Below are positions 22,868-30,066 of a stretch of 32,622 bases of DNA, one piece after another. Source of the DNA: an uncultured Lentisphaerota bacterium (GTDB lineage Bacteria > Verrucomicrobiota > Lentisphaeria > Oligosphaerales > CAITYL01). Location: contig CAITYL010000231.1 in NCBI GenBank assembly GCA_903896595.1, positions 1 to 32,622 of the forward strand. Reading direction: 5' to 3'. Position 1 is the first letter of the stretch. Every line of letters begins with the position of its first letter. A model generated the notes under the pieces. That model was not told the origin of the DNA, did not search any database, and saw nothing but the letters and a program-made list of their open reading frames with translations. The translations under genes were made by a program, and so were the position numbers.

Positions 22868-22901
22868 AAGCGGCTTCCCTGTCGCTTCAGGGAAGCCGCT
22901 T
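22868..22901. terminator. Strong 14-bp hairpin between PEP-CTERM and TIM-barrel genes
   Basis: AAGCGGCTTCCCTG pairs perfectly with CAGGGAAGCCGCTT around a 6-nt loop, 44 nt past the PEP-CTERM stop. No T-tract follows on the minus strand, so it may protect the upstream mRNA end or lower expression of the downstream gene rather than fully terminate. A second stem, GGGGCCG/CGGCCCC, lies near 22798-22817. Confidence 0.6.
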
Positions 22902-22944
22902 GTATATGGGTGAACCCCACTGCCTGCAAAGGCATCCGCACGGG

Positions 22945-23589
22945 TTACCGTCTATGGCGTGCCCATAGGGCGGACAAGCTCATTATCCCCGCCACCAGGG
23001 GCACGATTGAACTCGGTTCGGGAACGGGAATGGTAAAAATCTCAAGAACTGGAGGATAATCTTTGCTGGCATGAAGTATGCCAGCATAATAATTGGTGCT
23101 AGGCGTATCACTGCTCAAGGCGATGGACATATAATCGCCGATACGGTTATTGAACAGATTGGTCACGTCAAGGTAGATCTGAAATGCTGGAGCAACCGAC
23201 GTCAGCGGGACACTGACATACCCAGGCTGATTATTCCAGTTCAGGGTGGATGCCTCCCAGGTGTTGCTGTTGGCTTGGTGTGCGTAAACGTGGCCACTTG
23301 AAGGAACTGTGCCCGTGACCGTAAACCTGGCGAAGACAGCGTAGACATCCTGACCTACGGGACAAGTCCAGCCGCGGAGGTCATACTGAACGTAACCAAT
23401 GTAACCCGCCGTGCTGTTGCCTGATACAATTATGTCGCTGTTGCCATGCGTCGTGGTTTTGTTCCAGTAGTCAGCCCATGCATTTTGATTGGCAGCCACA
23501 TTGGGTTGTCGGATCGGCGCCGCATCAACCCCCATGCACGCGACCAATACCGCAACCATCACCGCCCATGCCGTTGTTTTCGTCTTCAT
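22945..23589 (-). CDS. PEP-CTERM surface protein with DNRLRE-like domain
   Basis: A 214-residue exported protein. A signal peptide (MKTKTTAWAVMVAVLVACMG, cut near VDA-A) leads into a beta-sandwich region, with GYVQYDLRGWTCPVG, VTGTVPSSGHVYAHQANSN and TWEASTLNWNNQPGY, a pattern like DNRLRE/CBM96 carbohydrate-linked domains. The C-terminus is a PEP-CTERM sorting signal: VPEPSS, a hydrophobic helix (IVPLVAGIMSLSALWA) and basic RHRR, recognised by exosortase, which is not in this window. An AAGGAAAA ribosome site precedes the ATG. It is first after LacI in its cassette, probably a sugar-induced surface protein. Confidence 0.85.
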   Translation of the reverse strand: MKTKTTAWAVMVAVLVACMGVDAAPIRQPNVAANQNAWADYWNKTTTHGNSDIIVSGNSTAGYIGYVQYDLRGWTCPVGQDVYAVFARFTVTGTVPSSGHVYAHQANSNTWEASTLNWNNQPGYVSVPLTSVAPAFQIYLDVTNLFNNRIGDYMSIALSSDTPSTNYYAGILHASKDYPPVLEIFTIPVPEPSSIVPLVAGIMSLSALWARHRR

Positions 23590-23643
23590 GTTTCGTTTTC
23601 CTTAATCTGATGTTTTGTCGGTTTACCATCGCCTTAATCGCTT

Positions 23644-23684
23644 GAGCCTCTTGCAAAACTCACGGTTGCCTGGAATTCAGCATG
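23644..23684 (-). repeat. Duplicated post-LacI segment, copy 1
   Basis: About 41 nt containing CTGAATTCCAGGCAACCGTG and TTTTGCAAGAGGCTC (minus strand) recur almost unchanged at 28811-28852. In both places it lies after a LacI reading frame and before the first sugar-metabolism gene (55 nt and 37 nt from the start codons). It includes an imperfect palindrome around GAATTC. Confidence 0.75.
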
Positions 23685-23736
23685 AAATGCGATCTCATTT
23701 TTTGCACAAAAAAGTCAACCGTGTCATGGCCTCCTT

Positions 23737-24774
23737 TCATGAGTTCGGGGTGGGGTTTTGTCCCAAGGACGCGCGCCAGACCAGGGACGGGGTGATGGTG
23801 ACGGCCTGCGGCCCCGGACGCGCCTCGGGGTGTTCGATCTTGCGCAGCAGGATGGCGGCGGCTTCGGTGCCCAGCCGTTTAGTGTCCAAGTTGATGGAGG
23901 CCAGCGGCACGGCTAGGCGTCGGCTGAAGCTTTGGTCGTTGTAGCCGATCAGCGCCAGATCCTCGGGCACCTTGAGGCCGCGGCTGGTAGCGGCCTCGTA
24001 AAGGTTCGCGGCGATAAAATCGTCGAAACAGAACACGCCGTCGGGGCGGTCGGGCAAGTCGAGCAACCGCTGGATGGCGTCCAGTCCGGCCGTGTCGTGG
24101 TCATAGTCCTGGCTGGCGATGATCCAGTCCGGGTTGACCGCCAGTCCCGCTTCGCGCAAGGCCAGCTCGTATCCCGCCCGGCGGTTGCGGGCGCACGGGA
24201 GATGAGCGGGGCCGGCCAGGTGGGCGAGCCGTTTCCGGCCCGCCTGGAGCAGGGCCTGGGTCGCCAGCCGGCCGCCTTCGATGTCGTCGAAGGTCACATA
24301 ATCCAACTCTGGCGCTCCAGGGTAGGGGGCCAGGAGGACGAACGGATAGTTGTCCTTGGCCAATTCCAGCAGCAAGTCGGCGGGACCGAGATGTTCGATG
24401 ACCAGTCCTTCCACGCCGCGCTGGCGGAGCATGGAGGCTTCGTTGCGTTCCCGCTCAATCTCGCCCCGGGTGTTGCACAACAGGACGTGATACCCGCACT
24501 TCTGGGTTGCTTCCTCCATGGCATGGATAAAGCCGCCACTGAACGGATTGTTGGAGTCGATGATCATGACGGCGACCACATGGGTCTTGCCACTGATCAG
24601 GGCCTGCGCCGACAGGTTGGGGCGGTAGCCCGATGCCTCGATTTCCGCCAGAACCCGGTTGCGGGTCGCGGCTGAGATGCGGGAATTGGGGGTGTTGTTC
24701 ATCGCCCGCGAGACCGTGCAGGTCGACAGTCCCAGGCGTCGGGCGAGTTCGGCAATGGTCAGCGGGGTGCCCAT
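23737..24774 (-). CDS. LacI-family transcriptional regulator
   Basis: A 345-residue repressor. The helix-turn-helix is TIAELARRLGLSTCTVSRAMNN (residues 6-27), the hinge helix includes YRPNLSAQALISGKT (50-64), and the rest is a periplasmic-binding-protein-like sensor domain (VAVMIIDSNNPFSGGFIHAMEEA; CFDDFIAANLYEAATSRGLKVPEDLALIGYNDQ). The usual Arg in the hinge (PNxxARxL) is replaced by Gln. It should bind a sugar effector and control the downstream PEP-CTERM/hydrolase/pseudopilin genes. Its own promoter carries two direct operator-like repeats, suggesting autoregulation. A truncated paralogue, with 5 changes in the first 86 residues, lies at 28771-29106. Confidence 0.95.
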   Translation of the reverse strand: MGTPLTIAELARRLGLSTCTVSRAMNNTPNSRISAATRNRVLAEIEASGYRPNLSAQALISGKTHVVAVMIIDSNNPFSGGFIHAMEEATQKCGYHVLLCNTRGEIERERNEASMLRQRGVEGLVIEHLGPADLLLELAKDNYPFVLLAPYPGAPELDYVTFDDIEGGRLATQALLQAGRKRLAHLAGPAHLPCARNRRAGYELALREAGLAVNPDWIIASQDYDHDTAGLDAIQRLLDLPDRPDGVFCFDDFIAANLYEAATSRGLKVPEDLALIGYNDQSFSRRLAVPLASINLDTKRLGTEAAAILLRKIEHPEARPGPQAVTITPSLVWRASLGQNPTPNS

Positions 24775-24810
24775 GGTACAGTGTGTTCTAATAGGTTATT
24801 AAGTCAATGA

Positions 24811-24856
24811 ATAATCAATTATGCAAGTAGTATAATCGATTGCGCAAACAAAGCAA
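24811..24856 (-). promoter_or_regulatory. lacI-type promoter with tandem operator, 21-bp period
   Basis: On the minus strand: -35 TTGCTT (24856-24851), 16-bp spacer, -10 TATACT (24834-24829). Two direct repeats of pattern TTGCxxAATxGATTAT lie at 24847-24832 and 24826-24811, exactly 21 bp (two helical turns) apart, the first overlapping spacer and -10. The whole arrangement is kept in front of the truncated lacI copy. Confidence 0.7.
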
Positions 24857-24922
24857 ATGCCACGTAAAAAATTGGCGAACGCCTCATGCGGTAAATAAGG
24901 CCGCATTACGGCCGTGAGCCGT

Positions 24923-25822
24923 TCAATGCGCCAACCAGCGAATGGCATAACGGCCTTCACTTTTAGCGAACGCCAACTGATAGGGATCGCACAACCAGCG
25001 GGCGATGAAACCATCGCTGCGCGGCATCAGCCAGCCGAAATCCCAATTGCCGGTTTGATACCGCATCGGCACCGCCGGCGCCACGCGCACCAGCGGATGG
25101 CTGCCGGCCGAGAAGATCTTCCGCTCCGTGGCCAGGTAGCCGGGACCGAGTTGAATAAACAATTCGTGGTCGGGCGCACCCGCCGGCGGGGCGGCCAGGT
25201 CAGCGCATAACCCGCGAATGGCAACTTTGATCTCATGGCCACCGGCAAAGGCGGCCGCCAGAGTATCGAACGAGCCCGAGATGACGTGCCCGTCCGGGGT
25301 GTGGGACAACAGCTCCCGCCACTCGTCGCACACCAGGAAGCGGTAAACCTCGAAATCATAACTGAAATTGTGGCTGGGAGCGTTGGTCTCCGCATCCCAG
25401 GCATCGGCCTGATGATATTTGGGCATGTCGGCATGATCTGCGACCGGGGCCGGGCCGCGCGTCCCGGCGGCGGGCACGCCATCAAGGTAAGGCCGCGCAA
25501 TCGCCTGCTGTCCGTTCTGATTATACATGAAAAACGACATGGACGGCCGCGGTCCGAAGCCAACGGGAGGATTGATCGGCAGGCGCAGGGTCATGATGCC
25601 CGCGACCCAATGGTCATCGACCAGGTAGGTCACCCGGAAATCGGCCACTTCCCGGACGATTTCGGAGTTGCGGGAGGTGACATCCAGATGCTCGTTGTGG
25701 CGGAACTCGGTATAAATCCGCAGGTCAGCGCCACGACGGATCGCGTCACGCAGACCGACATCACTGCCGGCGGTGATTTCCCGCCGGGCGTTCAACTCCA
25801 ATGCAACCGTCCATGTCGCCAT
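24923..25822 (-). CDS. Conserved-looking protein of unknown function in carbohydrate cluster
   Basis: A 299-residue protein with no signal peptide or membrane helix; likely cytoplasmic. I do not recognise a family. It is rich in short beta-type stretches and aromatic residues (TWTVALELNA, DLRIYTEFRHNEHLDV, VTYLVDDHWVAGIMTLRLPI, SMSFFMYNQNGQQAIARPY, NFSYDFEVYRFLVCDEWRELL, YQTGNWDFGWLMPRSDGFIARW). The ATG at 25822 is chosen because AGGAAAG lies about 8 nt upstream; a TTG at 25846 would add 8 residues. It follows the GHL10-like hydrolase by 59 nt and is the last gene of the second cassette, so a role in handling the same glycan or its sugar products is a reasonable guess. Confidence 0.6.
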   Translation of the reverse strand: MATWTVALELNARREITAGSDVGLRDAIRRGADLRIYTEFRHNEHLDVTSRNSEIVREVADFRVTYLVDDHWVAGIMTLRLPINPPVGFGPRPSMSFFMYNQNGQQAIARPYLDGVPAAGTRGPAPVADHADMPKYHQADAWDAETNAPSHNFSYDFEVYRFLVCDEWRELLSHTPDGHVISGSFDTLAAAFAGGHEIKVAIRGLCADLAAPPAGAPDHELFIQLGPGYLATERKIFSAGSHPLVRVAPAVPMRYQTGNWDFGWLMPRSDGFIARWLCDPYQLAFAKSEGRYAIRWLAH

Positions 25823-25881
25823 GATACGTTCTTTCCTGCTGACCAACGGAATTATTCACGGCCTTCAGGCAGCGCCACTCC

Positions 25882-27081
25882 TCACCCTACGCATTCTCGC
25901 AGCACCTTCCAAACGCCCGCTTCGTCCGGGTGGCGGACGATGAAATCCGCTTCGTGCAGCACGACAAAGTCCATGCTGGTGGGGGCGACATGCTGCCGCC
26001 AATACCGGCCAACCTGTTCGGCCGAGGCGAATTCAGACGTCTCACCGCCATGGGGCGAGAACAGGTCGTTCAGCCAGGTGCCAACCAGCTTGCCTGCGCC
26101 GCGCACCCCGTCAAAGTAGGGGAACATGAACGATTCCATGTCGGGCGTGATGGTGTGTTTCGACCAGTTGGAGGAGTTCAGCACGCCGTCAATCACGCCG
26201 TCGCGCGCCAGCTTGGCGGCGTCGAGATAGAAGGTGGCGGGCGCGATTTCTTCGATCGCCACCGGATGTGGCGGCATATAGGCCCCTTGTACCAATACCT
26301 GTTTTTGGCCAAGCACCTCCCGTGCTTCACGGAGAAAGGTTTCAAAGCCCTCGCCCTTGACCCAATGCCACGCCTGCCGGTCGAATTTGGCGGCGCCGAC
26401 GTACTCGGCCGAATACACATACGGGATGCGCTTGAATATCCCGTCCTCCAGCATCAGATGCTTCATGTGATCGAAGGCGCAGATATCGTCACCAGTTCGT
26501 GCCCGGACCGCCTCCGCGATGGGCGGATTGAACCCAAAAAAGGCAGGCTCGCGATGCGGCGAACTGTAGAAGGAGTGCGAGCGTCCCAACTCAAAGAGCA
26601 CGCCGTCGACCCCATATTGGAGTTGCTCCTTAAGCAGCCGCAACTTGTAGTCGCGAACTTCAGGATAGTGATAGCACGGCCACCCCCGCAACTTGAAATC
26701 GCCGCACCGGCTTTGCCACCACCACTCGGGATGCGCGTCAAGGTAATCTTCCTCGAGCCCCGGAAAGTAATCATCGTTCAGGCGAAAATACAGCAGCAAC
26801 TTCAGATCGAACTCACTGGCCAGCCGGCTGACTTCCGGCATGACGTCGAACTGGCTCATGAGTTGCGAAATCCGCCATGACCCGGGATGCGTGCGCTGCG
26901 GCTTGTGCATGGTGCCGGCGACCCGGCTCGGATAAATCGCCTTGCCGCACACCATGGGCGCGAACAACATCGCGCTGATGCCGCCGGATTTGGCGTTCTC
27001 AAACAACCGCTTCAAGTTGTCGCGGTCACCGTGCCCCGAGAGACAGAGGTCTTGATAGTCAACATCTAGAATGGTTTGCAT
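25882..27081 (-). CDS. GHL10-like TIM-barrel glycoside hydrolase
   Basis: A 399-residue protein resembling the glycosyl-hydrolase-like family 10 / DUF187-type barrels. Barrel strands can be followed: ISAMLFAPMVCG, DLKLLLYFRLND with a following EDYLDAHPEWWWQ, the family-typical YPEVRDYKLRLLKEQLQYGVDGVLFEL, IPYVYSAEYVGAAKF, VLVQGAYMPPHP, and VIDGVLNSSNW. Acids at GVLFEL and YSAEY are candidates for catalysis. No signal peptide is seen, so it acts in the cytoplasm unless the start is wrong. It lies 109 nt downstream of the propeller hydrolase gene; no clear ribosome site precedes the ATG. The substrate is unknown. Confidence 0.7.
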   Translation of the reverse strand: MQTILDVDYQDLCLSGHGDRDNLKRLFENAKSGGISAMLFAPMVCGKAIYPSRVAGTMHKPQRTHPGSWRISQLMSQFDVMPEVSRLASEFDLKLLLYFRLNDDYFPGLEEDYLDAHPEWWWQSRCGDFKLRGWPCYHYPEVRDYKLRLLKEQLQYGVDGVLFELGRSHSFYSSPHREPAFFGFNPPIAEAVRARTGDDICAFDHMKHLMLEDGIFKRIPYVYSAEYVGAAKFDRQAWHWVKGEGFETFLREAREVLGQKQVLVQGAYMPPHPVAIEEIAPATFYLDAAKLARDGVIDGVLNSSNWSKHTITPDMESFMFPYFDGVRGAGKLVGTWLNDLFSPHGGETSEFASAEQVGRYWRQHVAPTSMDFVVLHEADFIVRHPDEAGVWKVLRECVG

Positions 27082-27110
27082 GTTGTTAGTGCCGCTAAAA
27101 AATTATGCTA

Positions 27111-27126
27111 TTTGCTGCATTGCAAA
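27111..27126. promoter_or_regulatory. Candidate regulator site before the GHL10-like gene
   Basis: TTTGCTGCATTGCAAA is an inverted repeat with 5-bp arms around 6 nt, 30 nt before the ATG at 27081. TTTGTTTGC next to it also occurs at the edge of the LacI promoter region. A LacI-type operator or internal promoter is possible; evidence is weak. Confidence 0.3.
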
Positions 27127-27190
27127 CAAAGGTCTAGCTACGGCCCTATTTAATAATATTGAATCATGGTGACCATCTTTTTCCCAACTG

Positions 27191-28774
27191 CTACGGGCGA
27201 AAGCGGATGGAGTACAGATCGGCATCTTTCATAACGAATCGCAGCCGGACAGGCTTTCCCGCCAGGCCGCTAAGGTCCGATCCACCCTTCCAGGCCACCA
27301 CCTGCTCGATCCGGTCACCGTAGATGGGGGCGCAGTCTGCGATGGTGAAACCATCACGGGGCTTGCCGGAAGCATCCTGCATCTCTGCCTGCACGCTCCC
27401 CATTACCGACGTTGAGAAGTTGATCACCAACTGGCGACCGTCGAAGGTCAGCGGCTTGGTGGTAAACTCCCCGCCTGCATATGGGGCGTTGACGGAAACA
27501 AAGCCATCGAGGCGAAGCGTGCCGCGCTGCAGGTAACAAGGGTTCTTCGCCTGGTAGTAGTTTTGAATCCAGTAGACCGACAACTCCTCCGGGCCGGTCT
27601 GGAGCAGTCCCCATGCCGGTGAAGTACCCGCATGCATCCAGTTATTAATGTCGAGACCGGGGCGGATCCATGCTTCCATGAAACTGCGATCAAAGTTGAC
27701 GCCGTCACGGGACGAAAGAAAGACACCATCGGAAATCCCACTGGCAGGGTGGTTCACGAAGTCATCTCTCGTCTCATTCAGCCTGTCGCCGAAACCGAGG
27801 TAGATATGAGGCGCACGGAAGTAAGGGAGCACGAGCAGGTGGTTGAAGTGCTCTCCGGGCGCTCCTCCGTACTCCAGATGTTGCGACTCCGACCAGTGCA
27901 CGAAGTCCTTTGAGGTGGACACCTTCACATCGCGGTAGCCGTTCATCGGATGGCCCGGCTGCTTGCGGAACTTTCGGTGATATTCCACATACTGCTTGCG
28001 GAGAGGGTCGTAGAAGACGGTGTTCTGGGCATCAAACACATGCCCCTGGTCTTCATAGATAACTTCATCCTGGATCAGCTTCCAGTGGATGCCGTCGGGG
28101 GATTGGAATGCCAGGTTGCCGGTGTGACCCTCTGGATCTCCCCCTGGAAGGAATTGGCGTCCCACGGCCTTGTACGTTGCTTCCGGCGGGCAATCGGGAT
28201 TGGTATCTTTGAAAACCACCAAGTTATCGGTGATGTTCGGCCACTTCTCATTCGAGGTCAGGATGATGTTGTTCTTCTTGCTACCACTGTGTTCATCCTT
28301 GAAAAGGCCCAGATTGGGCTTCGTCCAGTGAATGCCGTCCTTGCTCTCCGCATAGCAACTGACAGCCTTCCCCACATCCGCGTTGAGGATAAATTTCCAA
28401 AACTCAGCGTCGGACATTCCCTCCAGCGGCTTTGCCAACGGGGCACCACGGTAATACATACGGAACGTGTCGCCATCCTGGAAGATACTGACGTAGCAGC
28501 TGCAAGAGCCATCCCATGGAGAGTCGAACGTGACGGCAACGTCGCGCGGCTGTGGAGAGTGCAACTTGCGAGTGACTCCCGTCATCTTGTCAATAAGGTA
28601 GCCATCGACAAACAGCTCGAGCCTGGAGCCGACCTGGACGGTTTTCTCCTCAGGTGGACTGGCGGGGAAGCTTTCGGCGGCCCGTGATGTGGAAGCGACG
28701 ACAAGCAGACCACACTGAAGCGGAAATCCCGCCCGCCTCAACAGGTGCGTAAGTCCAAAGAGCCGATGAATCAT
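27191..28774 (-). CDS. Secreted five-bladed-propeller glycoside hydrolase-like protein (GH32/GH43/GH68 type)
   Basis: A 527-residue exported protein. The N-terminus has a hydrophobic segment (FPLQCGLLVVASTSRAAES) acting as signal peptide. The repeated pattern of blades fits the GH32/43 superfamily: LELFVDGYLID, CYVSIFQDGDTFRMYYRG, SCYAESKDGIHWTKPNLGLF, NLAFQSPDGIHWKLI, FDAQNTVFYDPLRKQYVEYHRKF, KVSTSKDFVHWSESQHLEY and SGISDGVFLSSRDGVNFDRSF. The SxDGxxW signature repeats are typical. A C-terminal beta-sandwich ends with SIRFRP, like the GH32 C-terminal module. A good ribosome site (AAAGGAAC) precedes the ATG, which overlaps the stop of the truncated LacI frame (ATGA). The substrate is unknown. 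Confidence 0.75.
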   Translation of the reverse strand: MIHRLFGLTHLLRRAGFPLQCGLLVVASTSRAAESFPASPPEEKTVQVGSRLELFVDGYLIDKMTGVTRKLHSPQPRDVAVTFDSPWDGSCSCYVSIFQDGDTFRMYYRGAPLAKPLEGMSDAEFWKFILNADVGKAVSCYAESKDGIHWTKPNLGLFKDEHSGSKKNNIILTSNEKWPNITDNLVVFKDTNPDCPPEATYKAVGRQFLPGGDPEGHTGNLAFQSPDGIHWKLIQDEVIYEDQGHVFDAQNTVFYDPLRKQYVEYHRKFRKQPGHPMNGYRDVKVSTSKDFVHWSESQHLEYGGAPGEHFNHLLVLPYFRAPHIYLGFGDRLNETRDDFVNHPASGISDGVFLSSRDGVNFDRSFMEAWIRPGLDINNWMHAGTSPAWGLLQTGPEELSVYWIQNYYQAKNPCYLQRGTLRLDGFVSVNAPYAGGEFTTKPLTFDGRQLVINFSTSVMGSVQAEMQDASGKPRDGFTIADCAPIYGDRIEQVVAWKGGSDLSGLAGKPVRLRFVMKDADLYSIRFRP

Positions 28775-29106
28775 TTTTTTGTTCCTTTGTGTTGTGCTAC
28801 AGATGCCATTGAGCCTCTTGCAGAACCCACGGTTGCCTGGAATTCAGGCATGGCATGGATGAAGCCGCCGCTGAACGGATTGTTGGAGTCGATGATCATG
28901 ACGCCGACCACATGGGTTTTGCCATTGATCAAAGCCTGGGCCGACAGGTTGGGGCGGTAGCCCGACGCCTGGATCTCCGCCAGAACCCGGTTGCGGGTCG
29001 CCGTTGAGATGCGGGAATTGGGGGTGTTGTTCATCGCCCGCGAGACCGTGCAGGTCGACAGTCCCAAGCGTTGGGCGAGTTCGGCAATGGTCAGCGGAGT
29101 GCCCAT
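28771..29106 (-). pseudogene. Truncated LacI-family regulator copy (DNA-binding part only)
   Basis: A 111-residue frame. Residues 1-86 match the intact regulator at 24774-23737 with only five changes (R12Q, A35T, E46Q, S61N, A68G), covering the helix-turn-helix, the hinge and the first strand of the sensor domain. At HAM the frame jumps to the sequence normally found after the full gene (PEFQATVGSARGS), so about 800 bp coding for the sensor and dimerisation domain are gone; the junction has an ATGC match on both sides. The stop overlaps the hydrolase ATG (ATGA). It is probably a decayed gene, but the DNA-binding part and promoter are intact, so a short product may still bind operators. Confidence 0.85.
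28811..28852 (-). repeat. Duplicated post-LacI segment, copy 2
   Basis: Copy of the segment at 23644-23684, here fused in frame to the truncated LacI. The palindrome is better here: TGCCTGAATTCCAGGCA reads nearly the same on both strands. Confidence 0.75.
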
Positions 29107-29142
29107 GGTACAGCGGGTTCTAACTGGTGATTAAAGCTTTGA

Positions 29143-29188
29143 ATAATCGATTATGCAAGTAGTATAGCCGATTGCGCAAAGAAAGCAA
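29143..29188 (-). promoter_or_regulatory. Duplicate of the lacI-type promoter with tandem operator
   Basis: Same design as at 24811-24856: -35 TTGCTT (29188-29183), 16-bp spacer, -10 TATACT (29166-29161), and repeats TTGCGCAATCGGCTAT (29179-29164) and TTGCATAATCGATTAT (29158-29143) at 21-bp period. Flanking DNA has diverged, so the conserved part marks what is under selection. It should drive the second cassette. Confidence 0.7.
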
Positions 29189-29189
29189 A

Positions 29190-29538
29190 TGGGGCGGGGC
29201 GCATGTCCGTTGTGTAGAGGCGTCGAGTGTTCGGTGTTCAGGCCGGGGAACGGCAAACATCCGAGTCTGGCGGTTATCAGAGCCCGGAACGCCAGTGACG
29301 GGTCAATCGGTTGAACCGATAAAAGGGCTGATGGATTTTGACCGGTCACTCCCGCGCCCAGGAGTGGCGCTTCGTTCGCGGCTCGGAACGGCGCGGGTGT
29401 CCGTCCCGATGCGTGCGTGCGTCGTCGTCATCGAACCGAGTACGAAGGACGAGAACGACGACGAGCACACAAGTCGAGGGGCCAGGCAAATGACGAGTTC
29501 TCCTTGCCCTTGCCCGCAAGTGATACTAAAGTAGCACT
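29190..29538. other. Noncoding gap between carbohydrate cassette and Phd/ParE module
   Basis: About 350 nt without a credible gene; the 120-codon open frame at 29172-29534 has no protein-like features. It contains an imperfect hairpin GTCGTCGT (29421) / ACGACGAC (29455), and CGCGCCCAGGAG, a 12-mer also present near 9505. These look like further dispersed repeat fragments. Confidence 0.55.
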
Positions 29539-29796
29539 ATGAGAACCGAACTGGTCACGACGCTCAAGCGGCAGGCGACCCGGCTGATTGCCGAACTCCA
29601 GGCGGAGCGCGCTCCCATTCTCATCACGGAGCACGGCAGGGCCGCCGCCTATCTCGTGGATGTGGAGACCTTTGATGCGCAGCAAGACCGCATCCGCATT
29701 CTGGAGGGCATTGCCCGCGGCGAACGCGCCGTTCAGGAAGGCCGCACGCTAGATCACGCGCAGGCGCAACAAAGGCTGAAACGATGGCTCGCCTGA
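29539..29796 (+). CDS. Phd/YefM-family antitoxin
   Basis: An 85-residue antitoxin. The Phd fold is MRTELVTTLKRQATRLIAELQAERAPILITEHGRAAAYLVDVETFDAQQDRI, including the hallmark LITEHGRAAAYLVDVETFD strand-turn-strand. The C-terminal IARGERAVQEGRTLDHAQAQQRLKRWL is the typical helix that binds ParE/RelE-type toxins. It overlaps the toxin gene by 13 nt. No clear ribosome site precedes the ATG. Confidence 0.9.
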   Translation: MRTELVTTLKRQATRLIAELQAERAPILITEHGRAAAYLVDVETFDAQQDRIRILEGIARGERAVQEGRTLDHAQAQQRLKRWLA

Positions 29797-30041
29797 GGTG
29801 GACGGAACCGGCGCTTCGTGATCTCGAAACGGTTGCCGAATATATTGCCTTGGACAACCCCGCGGCGGCCCGCCGGTATGTCCAACAGGTCTTCGCGGCG
29901 GGCGAACGGCTGGAGCAGTTTCCAAAATCAGGTTCGGTCCCGCCTGAACGGACAACGAAAGGCGGTTTCGCCGCCAACCAAGGCGGCATTCCATGCCGCA
30001 CTCCAGGGCGCAAGGCGCGTATCATCCAGCCTACAGCCTAA
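29784..30041 (+). pseudogene. ParE-type toxin with replaced C-terminus
   Basis: The first 53 residues are a good ParE/RelE-superfamily toxin: LRWTEPALRDLETVAEYIALDNPAAARRYVQQVFAAGERLEQFPKSGSVPPE. The family then continues with strands containing RRxxxGxYRIIYxV and a final VxxVxHGRR, about 40 residues. Here these are missing in every frame; instead residues 54-85 (RTTKGGFAANQGG...) are encoded by hairpin-rich repeat DNA. The active and gyrase-contact C-terminal strands are lost, so toxicity is unlikely. It partially overlaps the antitoxin gene as in intact modules. Confidence 0.75.
29961..29999 (+). repeat. Double-hairpin repeat interrupting the ParE gene
   Basis: Two adjacent hairpins, GGCGG-TTTCG-CCGCC (29961-29975) and GCGGCAT-TCC-ATGCCGC (29983-29999), lie exactly where the toxin sequence stops matching its family. 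This is the structure of a small REP-like intergenic element. Confidence 0.6.
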
Positions 30042-30066
30042 AAAGCTTCAGCCTGTTGCCGACGGG

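Noticed and set aside
22868..22901. A riboswitch in the gap before the TIM-barrel gene
   Set aside because: Only a simple perfect hairpin is seen; no known riboswitch core could be matched.
29172..29534. 120-codon frame before the Phd antitoxin
   Set aside because: No ribosome site or recognisable motif; the DNA contains repeat fragments and an imperfect hairpin.
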